From a virus, in the IMG/VR virus record IMGVR_UViG_3300022665_000170, positions 1 through 42,346 of that record: a stretch of 42,346 nt of DNA; one strand, 5' to 3'. Below are positions 8,474 through 15,839 of the stretch, piece after piece. Under the pieces are notes generated by a model. It made no database searches and was not told the DNA's origin. It worked only from the letters and a program-made list of their open reading frames with translations. How positions within the stretch are numbered: position 1 is the stretch's first letter; each line of letters begins with the position of its first letter. A program made the position numbers and the translations under genes.

Positions 8474-8950
8474 TCAGCGTTCAATTTCAGCATCCGGTTC
8501 TGTCAATACCCGGACCGGACCAAAAAACTTTCTTGAACTTGTTGAAAATCTAAATCGCTCATTCCCCGCGCCCAATGGAGCCGTTGAAGAAATCCTTCGA
8601 AGTGGTGGCGGATCCTGGGTGTACCATTTCTTTAAGAAGGCCATCCCGGTTTCTGCGTTCCTTCGGAGATTTTCAGAAACAATAATCTGCCCGTTGTCAT
8701 AATTCGTGGATATTTCAATCGCCAAATTATTGATCAGAGCGTTCCTGGTATCCAAGGTTTCCCCGACATCATCAGAAAATGTTCGAATCGGATTTGCAGT
8801 AAGGAAAATATTCATGGTGCTGAGTTGTTGGAGAAATGATTGCAGCGAGTCAAGTCCCGCGCTTAAATCAGCGGCCTTAGCCGATTTGAGCGGAGAATTC
8901 TTCCCTATTTTTGTTAAGGAAGCCAGGATTATAAAGTTGGCCGTACTCAT
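8474..8950 (-). CDS. Head completion/tail accessory factor, P22 gp4-like
   Basis: A 158-aa helical protein, close to P22 gp4 (166 aa). Family features are the N-terminal helical region with TKIGKNSPL, the LSAGLDSLQSFLQQL helix, a DTRNALINNLAIEI helix and a C-terminal RRISSTAP segment. Gp4-type proteins bind below the portal after packaging. Its ATG overlaps the stop of the preceding gene (ATGA) and the gp10-like gene follows, the same order as in P22. Confidence 0.8.
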   Translation of the reverse strand: MSTANFIILASLTKIGKNSPLKSAKAADLSAGLDSLQSFLQQLSTMNIFLTANPIRTFSDDVGETLDTRNALINNLAIEISTNYDNGQIIVSENLRRNAETGMAFLKKWYTQDPPPLRRISSTAPLGAGNERFRFSTSSRKFFGPVRVLTEPDAEIER

Positions 8951-9273
8951 TTTTTTACCTCAGTGGTTACAGTCCCGGAACTGGCACTTTCCGGAGCGGG
9001 ATCGGCAGGAGCATGGGCCGCGTCTTCTCCGGTCAGGAACCAACCATCCTTTAGTGCTCCATCAACCGCGGATTCCGGAAACTTTTCAGATTCGATAATG
9101 ACCTCATCGAACGGATTCTCGTCACCCTCAATGAGTTCTCCCTCTAATCGTTTAAAGAGAGTGACTTTTTTACTCCCCTTGACAGGTTTCCATCCAATTT
9201 TTTCACAGTAGGCCACGGTTTCGGGTCTGTCATTCGTCTCAATAAGGGCTCCGCCAGGCTTTTTCCATTTCAT
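8947..9273 (-). CDS. 108-aa head-region protein
   Basis: A small acidic protein with a compact start (MKWKKPGGALIETNDRPETV, then a CEKIGWKPV turn) and an Ala/Pro-rich low-complexity tail from residue 85. A strong GGAG site precedes it. The position between coat and gp4-like genes is where P22-like and other podophages place small head-decoration or head-tail adaptor proteins. The N-terminal pattern resembles proteins that carry a single short lysine-rich beta fold next to the capsid gene. Function unproven. Confidence 0.5.
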   Translation of the reverse strand: MKWKKPGGALIETNDRPETVAYCEKIGWKPVKGSKKVTLFKRLEGELIEGDENPFDEVIIESEKFPESAVDGALKDGWFLTGEDAAHAPADPAPESASSGTVTTEVKK

Positions 9274-9341
9274 AGAATTTCTCCAAAAATTATTTAAGTA
9301 AAGAATGGGAGGGGTTTCCCCCTCCTCATCCCATTTATTGA

Positions 9342-10625
9342 CTAGGGAGTACCGAAACCCTGTCCAGCGAAGAATGGATTCAAAGCCGCATATGCCGGCA
9401 ATAAATCAAACCTTACTTTCTGCAGGTTCTTGGTCCCATCGGAAAACTTTGTGACTCGAATCTGTAAGCCATCCTCAGTTTCCCCGATGGTGTCCGTTGC
9501 AAAAAGTTTCTGCAAAGGAACAGAGCCAATCCCGAAAGCCTGTTTATGCCAGAACAGATTCGGTTGAACCGTGGTAGAAGCCGCCACTGACAATGTAATA
9601 ACATCATCGTCAACAGGAGCCACATCAACGGTATTATATTGACCGTTTGTTTCCTGGATAGCAGGTCCGGTCACAATAATAGTGCCGGCTCCAGCCGTTA
9701 TAGTGGCATCAGCTACAACCGTACCAACCCAAGGAACTTTGCTTCCACTTGCATCAAGCATGACTTTGCGAGTGGAAAGGTTCAATCGGTTGACTCCAAC
9801 GATTGTGACGGTTTCACCGGCGAAAATAGTAAAAGCGCCTGTAAACCCATCCACAATCAAGGTCTGGGTCATGGTATCTTTTGCCGTTACATAATCAACG
9901 GCTGGATTTCCGTTAAGCGCTCCGACTAAATCTGTTCTTGATGCGGAAGTAAAGGATTCTAGAGTTGTCGCGGTCATAACCATCATTCCCGCGAAATCCT
10001 GAGCAATTATCGCCATCTTTTGGGCTTCTGATATCAAGGCTCCTGCTGAACCACCGGCACCCAATGATCTCTGAATTTCAGCCAGGGAAACTTGAGTAAA
10101 TGGATTGACGGAATATTTCCAGTCACCGAGAGGAACTCCAGAGGACCTCATTAGAGCACCGCTGTTTGCGACTTCCGACCAACCCGTTACAGGGGTGCCC
10201 GGAATTCCTGATCTCAACCCGGAATTTCTCATCATGAATGCCGCGAAATCCACTTCCAAATCATTGACAATTCTGGTAGCCATCGGTTCCAAAAGCTGGT
10301 CAAGCTGATCCATTTTGAGAGCTTGATCGACCTGTTTGAAATCGACATTGACGGTAAAATAATTCTGGACAACTCCCTTGGCTTTACCGGTGATGATGCT
10401 ACTCTCAAGCGGAGAAACGGCGGTCAGATCACCGTCAGGAGTTCGTACGCTGACATAATCGGTAGGACGTTTGAAATTTACTTCGTCGCCACTGGCAGGA
10501 TCAAACTGCCCTTCCAGTAACTGAGTATTGACGTTCTTTGACAATACTCTGGCACTCTCGAACTTTTCCAGGAAAATCCGGATAAGTTTTTGGGTTATAT
10601 TACTATCAAAATTATTAACAGCCAT
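9342..10625 (-). CDS. Major capsid (coat) protein, P22 gp5-like
   Basis: A 427-aa protein, matching P22 coat (430 aa). It begins with an N-terminal arm and ITQKLIRIFLEKFESARVLS helix, followed by the HK97-type E-loop region (residues 45-80, with RPTDYVSVRTPDGDL) and the long spine helix. A beta-rich segment around residues 225-345 corresponds to the inserted I-domain of P22-type coats. The scaffold gene precedes it immediately and head-completion genes follow. A GGAATTAAATC site precedes the ATG. Confidence 0.85.
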   Translation of the reverse strand: MAVNNFDSNITQKLIRIFLEKFESARVLSKNVNTQLLEGQFDPASGDEVNFKRPTDYVSVRTPDGDLTAVSPLESSIITGKAKGVVQNYFTVNVDFKQVDQALKMDQLDQLLEPMATRIVNDLEVDFAAFMMRNSGLRSGIPGTPVTGWSEVANSGALMRSSGVPLGDWKYSVNPFTQVSLAEIQRSLGAGGSAGALISEAQKMAIIAQDFAGMMVMTATTLESFTSASRTDLVGALNGNPAVDYVTAKDTMTQTLIVDGFTGAFTIFAGETVTIVGVNRLNLSTRKVMLDASGSKVPWVGTVVADATITAGAGTIIVTGPAIQETNGQYNTVDVAPVDDDVITLSVAASTTVQPNLFWHKQAFGIGSVPLQKLFATDTIGETEDGLQIRVTKFSDGTKNLQKVRFDLLPAYAALNPFFAGQGFGTP

Positions 10626-10638
10626 GATTTAATTCCTT

Positions 10639-11583
10639 CTATTTATATTTCGCTCCCGGCGGCCCGCGCTGTCCTTTCTTGGATTTAATGTATCCGCCTT
10701 TGGATTTGCTTTCCGGATCGGGAGTTTTATTTATTTTCCGCTTAACTTTCTTGATTTTAGACTCGAAAACGCCCAATTCTTTTAACGCTCTCCCTGGTGA
10801 TCTGTCCAGGAGGTCGGAAAAATATTTAGCTTTTGCCTTGTCTTTCCCAAATTTATAAAAGATCAGTTCCGAATTGTCGAAAGTCTCAACAATAAAATCG
10901 GCCTTTGCTTCGCCCAATATATCGAAAGCAACCTTCTCCGTTTCGTCATAATCTTTCTTCTTTAGTTTTTTATCAAGATCAGTAGCGCGTTGATAATGTG
11001 ATTCGTAGGATTTCTCGATCTCCTTTTTCTTATCCTCGATTTTCTTTCTATGATCATCCTCGGCCCTAGCTTGCAAAATCCTCTTGTTCGCATCGATAGC
11101 CGCTTGATTAGCATGGAAGGTGTTTATATCCTTGATATAAGCAGGATCATAAGACCCACCATCATAGTTATCGGGATTAGGAGGTCCAGATTTGACACCT
11201 TGACCTTTTTGTTCCAGGAGGTTTTTATATAAATCCAACTCCTTGTTTTTTGCTTCCAGTTCGGCGTTCGCCTTTGCTTCGGACTCTTTGGCCTTCAAAG
11301 TTTCGGCATTTCGCTCGTTCATCCGGTTATGGAACTTTTGAGTCTTGAGCTCCTTATCGGATAGTCCCTCATCCCCTTCTAAAACGATTTCATATTCGCC
11401 CTCATCGCCAGAATCTTCCGAATCTTCGGAATCCTCTTCCTCCTCGCCGGGATCCTCGGTTTCCGAATCCATTGTTTCCTGGGATTCTTCCTCCTCGTTC
11501 TCCTCATCGGGATTGGTAACGTCATCAGGGTCTAACTCAAGCGTTTCCTGGTTTGAATTGGATGATTCATTCTTCTTTGCCAT
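10639..11583 (-). CDS. Scaffolding protein
   Basis: A 314-aa protein (P22 gp8 is 303 aa) directly upstream of the coat gene. The first 70 residues are extremely acidic (runs of E, D and S). Residues 75-240 are a long Lys/Glu-rich helical region likely to be coiled coil. The last 45 residues are strongly basic (KIKKVKRKINK, then KGQRGPPGAKYK), as expected of the coat-binding helix-turn-helix tail of P22-type scaffolds. The start has AAGGAG at six bases. Confidence 0.8.
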   Translation of the reverse strand: MAKKNESSNSNQETLELDPDDVTNPDEENEEEESQETMDSETEDPGEEEEDSEDSEDSGDEGEYEIVLEGDEGLSDKELKTQKFHNRMNERNAETLKAKESEAKANAELEAKNKELDLYKNLLEQKGQGVKSGPPNPDNYDGGSYDPAYIKDINTFHANQAAIDANKRILQARAEDDHRKKIEDKKKEIEKSYESHYQRATDLDKKLKKKDYDETEKVAFDILGEAKADFIVETFDNSELIFYKFGKDKAKAKYFSDLLDRSPGRALKELGVFESKIKKVKRKINKTPDPESKSKGGYIKSKKGQRGPPGAKYK

Positions 11584-11587
11584 GGTG

Positions 11588-11653
11588 TCACTCCTTGTTG
11601 TTTAGGTTTTTCGCTTCCTCAGCGATAAAGTTTTCCGCCCTTCGGCGAGACAT
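11588..11653 (-). CDS. 21-codon mini-ORF, possible gene remnant
   Basis: The frame reads MSRRRAENFIAEEAKNLNNK plus Glu, and its TGA lies within the scaffold gene's ribosome-binding site (AAGGAGTGACACC). There is no Shine-Dalgarno sequence in front. It lies just after the AT-poor/AT-rich boundary behind the DUF3326 gene, so it could be a leftover of a gene truncated when the accessory cassette arrived, or a coupling leader for the scaffold. Weak call. Confidence 0.2.
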   Translation of the reverse strand: MSRRRAENFIAEEAKNLNNKE

Positions 11654-11657
11654 GCGG

Positions 11658-12647
11658 TTAAAACATTTTTAATTGGTTAATTTTATTGGTAACTGATTCA
11701 ATTGTTACTCCAGATTTATTGGCACAAATTACTCCAATAGCCTCTAAATAATTATTTACTAAAATATCGACTCTTGAAGGCTCTTTATCAATTGCGGTTC
11801 TATTTTCTAATACACCTATTATGGGGATACCTTGTTTTTTACAAGCCCTGTGAGGCTTTCCAAAAAGGCCGGCAGGAGAAACCATGAAATCAATCTCATT
11901 ACTCCACAAAGCATGGCTATTTGGAGATAATTTGGGGGCTTTATGTGCTCCCTTTAAACAGCAATGAATATAACAAGTAGATACTAATTCAGCCGATTTC
12001 CTGGGATCAACCACCTCATTAAATGTTTTCATTACCTCACTATTTTCAATAGGAGCGTGAAACACTGGCTTATTTATTCGAACAGAAACAAACTTTGAAA
12101 GTTCCGCTTCAATGCCACCCCAGGGATTCACTCCACCCTCCCCCTGCAAATAATCTGTAACTACTTTATTATCTGTTTGAATAGGGGTATTGATTATTAA
12201 AACATCAAAATCTAAACCCTTTACCTGGGTGATCAATGATTCTATATTTTCAATCCTTCCAGAGGCTTGCCCATTAATCATTGAAGCAACCATAACCAGT
12301 GGAGTCTTAAGAGCCAATAAACTTATATCTGCTCCCATTGTTACCCTGGCAGCGTTTAGAGCATTCACGGTTTCAGAAAGAACGGGAGAATTGACAACTA
12401 CCAGGATCTTATTGCTACGCACTTCTTCAAGCCCTACATTCCCCTGTAAAAATCTATCCAAAGTAGAGCCCTCGACATAGAGCATATTTTCTGTCATTTC
12501 GTTAATATCTGAGGCATTAACTACGTTCGGATGAATAATCAATTTATCGCAAACTGAGGCAACTAATTTAGCTGCCGGCGTAGCATCCCCCGAATGCCCA
12601 CCAATTTCTGCACCCACCCCAGTAGGAACTATAAAGACTATATTCAT
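11658..12647 (-). CDS. DUF3326 family protein (accessory gene)
   Basis: The 329-aa protein begins NIVFIVPTGVGAEIGGHSGD and continues with IIHPNVVNASDINEM and NMLYVEGSTLDRFL. These are the conserved N-terminal blocks I associate with DUF3326, an uncharacterised family of bacterial genomes including cyanobacteria. Later conserved-looking blocks are GGVNPWGGIEAE, STCYIHCCLKGAHKAP (two Cys and a His), and SPAGLFGKPHRACKKQGIP. Length is normal for the family and no motif is broken, so it is probably functional. It starts immediately after the stop of the SpeD-like gene with AAAGGG upstream. Base composition is markedly AT-richer than the portal and coat genes, indicating acquisition. Biochemical role unknown. 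Confidence 0.7.
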   Translation of the reverse strand: MNIVFIVPTGVGAEIGGHSGDATPAAKLVASVCDKLIIHPNVVNASDINEMTENMLYVEGSTLDRFLQGNVGLEEVRSNKILVVVNSPVLSETVNALNAARVTMGADISLLALKTPLVMVASMINGQASGRIENIESLITQVKGLDFDVLIINTPIQTDNKVVTDYLQGEGGVNPWGGIEAELSKFVSVRINKPVFHAPIENSEVMKTFNEVVDPRKSAELVSTCYIHCCLKGAHKAPKLSPNSHALWSNEIDFMVSPAGLFGKPHRACKKQGIPIIGVLENRTAIDKEPSRVDILVNNYLEAIGVICANKSGVTIESVTNKINQLKMF

Positions 12648-13016
12648 CTAAACCCTTTCAACTATCGTTGATTTCTTGATCTTTCCATTAAAGAATTTAC
12701 TGCTATAATTTTCTGCCGTATTTTGATCGAATTCTTTACATGAAAATATATTGATATAAGCGCATTTCAGAATATCTAACGTGTGAATCGTTATATTGCT
12801 TGTCTTGATAAACTGGACCGCCGATGTTCCAATCAAATGAGGTTCAGTTTCTTTTTCGTCTTCTGGGGTTTCAAGATCGTCCCACCAAAACCTTTCACAT
12901 TTTTCCATATCAATTAATTCGCAAAGTTCATAAAAATATTTATCTAAACTTTCACGCGTAAATTTAGACGGATCGCATTCATGCAAATCTAAGATCAATT
13001 CCTTGCCATAATTCAT
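12648..13016 (-). CDS. S-adenosylmethionine decarboxylase-like (SpeD fold) protein
   Basis: The 122-aa protein has the SpeD layout: ELILDLHECDPSKFT near the start, then TSNITIHTLD (residues 72-81) and AYINIFSCKEFD (86-97). In SpeD the proenzyme cleaves itself before the Ser of an ESH motif to make a pyruvoyl group, and a downstream His and Cys assist. Here Ser73, His78 and Cys93 align with those, but ESH reads TSN (Thr72, Asn74). It could be a decarboxylase with changed substrate (phage SpeD relatives acting on arginine or ornithine have been reported, as I recall) or an inactive regulator. Its ATG overlaps the previous stop (TAATG), and DUF3326 follows directly. Confidence 0.7.
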   Translation of the reverse strand: MNYGKELILDLHECDPSKFTRESLDKYFYELCELIDMEKCERFWWDDLETPEDEKETEPHLIGTSAVQFIKTSNITIHTLDILKCAYINIFSCKEFDQNTAENYSSKFFNGKIKKSTIVERV

Positions 13017-13240
13017 TAATCGATTCCTAACTGTTGACGCAATTTATCTTTCTTCTTAAATAATTTATCCATTGTTCTGTCGCGGGCTCGATCTGGTTTG
13101 AACAACTTATCCAATTGGCCCGAAACCTTTTTCAATTCAGCCAGTTTCTTTAATTTGGTTGTGTTTCCCGTCACCGGTTTCGCTTTCTTCGGAAGCCTGA
13201 AAGGTGCGTCGCTGATTGCTCTAGTGTTTTTTTTCGCCAT
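13016..13240 (-). CDS. 74-aa basic protein
   Basis: A lysine- and arginine-rich protein (pI clearly high) with a probable helical core, KLKKLAELKKVSGQLDKLF, followed by RARDRTMDKLFKKKDKLRQQ. It overlaps the SpeD-like gene start by one base. It could bind DNA or act as a small virion component, but nothing is diagnostic. It belongs to the AT-rich block between portal and scaffold. Confidence 0.5.
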   Translation of the reverse strand: MAKKNTRAISDAPFRLPKKAKPVTGNTTKLKKLAELKKVSGQLDKLFKPDRARDRTMDKLFKKKDKLRQQLGID

Positions 13241-13258
13241 TATCTAAAGATTCTCCTT

Positions 13259-13456
13259 TTAACTTGTTTTGCAATGCATCAATGTAATAAATTTCTTTGA
13301 ACGCTCATCGGGCGAATCAGGTTTGTTAATAAAACCACATTCAAGACATTCAAATTGTACAAACTCGTCTTCACTGATAATCAAAACATGAAATTCATCA
13401 TTATCACATTTTGGACAAATAGCGCGATCTTCTGTAATACTCTTTATTTTATCCAT
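13259..13456 (-). CDS. 65-aa zinc-ribbon protein
   Basis: Two CxxC knuckles, CPKC (residues 14-17) and CLEC (37-40), separated by 19 residues form a classic zinc ribbon. Such small proteins bind nucleic acid or partner proteins. It is part of the AT-rich accessory block, with a second cysteine-rich gene next to it. The start is preceded by GGTAGAGATGGA. No specific function can be assigned. Confidence 0.55.
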   Translation of the reverse strand: MDKIKSITEDRAICPKCDNDEFHVLIISEDEFVQFECLECGFINKPDSPDERSKKFITLMHCKTS

Positions 13457-13463
13457 TCCATCT

Positions 13464-13685
13464 CTACCTCACCGTTAAACTGTATTGTTGTATTATTTTC
13501 TTTCTTCCTGATATGCCCATAAACTTTAAAACCGTTTCATTTAACTTAATGTCACATTCTCCACAAATCGGATAATACCAATTCTTTAAAGAACATATTT
13601 GCCATTGATACTGTGCCGGCTCACCACAACGTTCACATTTTTTTCTACCAATTCCAATGAAAGTATAAGGTTGTTTCCTAGCCAT
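13464..13685 (-). CDS. 73-aa zinc-finger-like protein
   Basis: Paired CERC (residues 17-20) and CGEC (41-44) with an extra Cys at 31 suggest a zinc-binding fold; the sequence between is aromatic (YQWQI, NWYYPI). It lies just downstream of the portal gene with GGAG upstream of the ATG. Many phages carry such small Zn proteins of unknown role. Neighbouring genes are the second zinc ribbon and the portal. Confidence 0.55.
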   Translation of the reverse strand: MARKQPYTFIGIGRKKCERCGEPAQYQWQICSLKNWYYPICGECDIKLNETVLKFMGISGRKKIIQQYSLTVR

Positions 13686-13703
13686 AAACTCCGATCCCTT
13701 TAT

Positions 13704-15839
13704 TTAAGATGCCTTTTGTTTAAATCCTTTAAAGAATGTATCCCGCGCCTTCTCCCTGGCTGTGAGATTCGCTTTCTCTCTTTCGACTCCAACCTCCGAC
13801 AAGGTTTTCTCAGTATTGGCGGCCTTGTTCTTCGCTTCCTCAATTGATTTCACGGTATCGGCTCTCAACTTCTCAGCGTTCGCGTTCTTTTCAGTGGCAA
13901 TAGCTGTCAAGGCCTCCGCTTCCGGATTGGGTTGTTGCTGTTGAGCCTGTTGGGCCTGTTGAACTTGCGCCAGGAATTCCTCATCTTCTTCCGTTTCAGG
14001 TTTGATCGTGCCGTTCGCTAAGCCTTCTTTCCTGATCTTATCTTTAACGGTACCCAATCCCAGGGATGGCGAAAGGGTGATAACCTCTTTCAAAATTTCC
14101 AATCCAAGCGCCTGGGCTTCCGGTGTTTGAATCTGCGTAACCACTCCAACCGTACTCAATCCATCCTCAACGGCCTGTTCCCGCTCGCTCTCATAGGATG
14201 GGCCGGTATCCGATCGAACCATGAATTTCTTGTTATCCAACCGATTGACCTCCTCAAGTTCTCCGGTTTCGTCGTTGAACTTCTGTTCCATAATCTGCTT
14301 TCGTCCTTCCGTTCCGTCCCGACTCAATATCCGGACGGATTGCTGACTCGAAAATATCTCCTGAGCCATAGAAGCAAAGACCACTCCCATCCACTCCGTT
14401 GATTTAGCAATATGCTGAGTTAAAACCAGCGTGTTCTCGTCAATCTTTTTGGTTAATTTCTGAATAGCTTTCCCAGATAAATCCGAATCAAGGATCTCCT
14501 GCGGAGGAGCCCCGCTGATATCCCTCATTTGGGCGGTGATTAATTCGATCAACTGGACCGCGTTTTGGTCTGCTTGTGGAGGAGGAGTCCAACCCACCGC
14601 GCCCTGTGGGTTTAATAACTCGCCTTTAGGGGAATAAACAGGATCAAACTCCAGGAATCCTTGATTGCTTCTATCCGCCCAAGCGACCCTATAGTTGGGA
14701 TCTTCAAGGGCTCCTTTTGGATGAATAGGAATCTGTGCGCTTGCGGTATGGGCATCCTCCGCAATTTTGGAGGCGAGGGTATTCATCAGGGTTTGACGAT
14801 CCCGGACCTTACGAATCAATCCATAATAGATTTCTCCCATTTCATCCGTAAACGCCCAATATGCGTAATAGGGAATGATCGGAATAAATTTACCCACTAT
14901 TCGAACAGGGTCTTCTAGAAATTCCGTTCCACTGAAAACCGACTTCTCAATCCATTGAGTTTTGACTTTCTTTTTCCCGACAAATTTAAGATCACGATTG
15001 CGCCTCAATTCATTCTTTCTCTTCTTAAATTCCCGCGCCTGGAACCTTTCCATCAAGCCCGTTGATCGATTAAAGAACCTATGAACAAACTCAAACCTTT
15101 GGACGATTTGATATCGTTCGGCAATGAAAAGTATCTCCTCGCCGTTAAGCTTGAATCGCCTTTGGGTTATTTCCTTTGGATCAAAAGCGGAGGAGGGAAT
15201 ATGTCCCGGATAGGCGGCTTTGAATGAATCATCCGTAAACATCTTCAAAACGGTACAGTGCATAGCATCCCGTTTATCAGACCGCATCGCCCCGGCATCC
15301 CAAATAACCGTATTGTAGGAATTGATTACAGGTTCGAAGATGATCTCTTGTTTATCGTTATTTCCATCTTCCTCATCCTCAAACTGGGTGCTTAACTGAA
15401 CCGATCCATTCCCACAGGTAGCCATTTCGTCAATCGCCAGGGTCACGGACTCGACCCCGGAATTCTCATCAAAGGAAGAACGAAACATCCCGTTCATCAA
15501 CTCCGCATCATCATCCGAAGTCGCTTCGTCCTTTGCCTTATATTCCACGCTCACCGAGTTATTTATCTGCCGACCGACAAACTTATTCTTGAAATCAGTA
15601 ACGATATCGAATTCAAGTCGGATTCTATTTGCCAAATTCCCGTTTGCGTCCGAAGTGCCAAAGATATCCTGGTCATCCCATTGACCACCCTTATCGTTGA
15701 CGAACGACATATCATCTGCAGCATATCCTCTTTGGTAATAACTATTATCCGCATCGGCCCCCAAGCTGACCTTATAGGATTGGAACTTGGTTTCCAGGTC
15801 TGCCCCGTCTGCTTTGTCGTTTATTATCTTACTTTCCAT
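13704..15839 (-). CDS. Portal protein, P22 gp1-like
   Basis: A 711-aa portal (P22 gp1 is 725 aa). Family features include the N-terminal block FKNKFVGRQINNSVSVEYKA, the central GKFIPIIPYYAYW segment, the RKVRDRQTLMNTLASKIAED helix and the DISGAPPQEILDSDLSGKAI loop typical of P22-type portals. The last 100 residues are a long Gln/Glu/Ala-rich helix (the barrel region). It overlaps the end of the large terminase by 16 bases. It forms the dodecameric DNA channel. Confidence 0.85.
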   Translation of the reverse strand: MESKIINDKADGADLETKFQSYKVSLGADADNSYYQRGYAADDMSFVNDKGGQWDDQDIFGTSDANGNLANRIRLEFDIVTDFKNKFVGRQINNSVSVEYKAKDEATSDDDAELMNGMFRSSFDENSGVESVTLAIDEMATCGNGSVQLSTQFEDEEDGNNDKQEIIFEPVINSYNTVIWDAGAMRSDKRDAMHCTVLKMFTDDSFKAAYPGHIPSSAFDPKEITQRRFKLNGEEILFIAERYQIVQRFEFVHRFFNRSTGLMERFQAREFKKRKNELRRNRDLKFVGKKKVKTQWIEKSVFSGTEFLEDPVRIVGKFIPIIPYYAYWAFTDEMGEIYYGLIRKVRDRQTLMNTLASKIAEDAHTASAQIPIHPKGALEDPNYRVAWADRSNQGFLEFDPVYSPKGELLNPQGAVGWTPPPQADQNAVQLIELITAQMRDISGAPPQEILDSDLSGKAIQKLTKKIDENTLVLTQHIAKSTEWMGVVFASMAQEIFSSQQSVRILSRDGTEGRKQIMEQKFNDETGELEEVNRLDNKKFMVRSDTGPSYESEREQAVEDGLSTVGVVTQIQTPEAQALGLEILKEVITLSPSLGLGTVKDKIRKEGLANGTIKPETEEDEEFLAQVQQAQQAQQQQPNPEAEALTAIATEKNANAEKLRADTVKSIEEAKNKAANTEKTLSEVGVEREKANLTAREKARDTFFKGFKQKAS

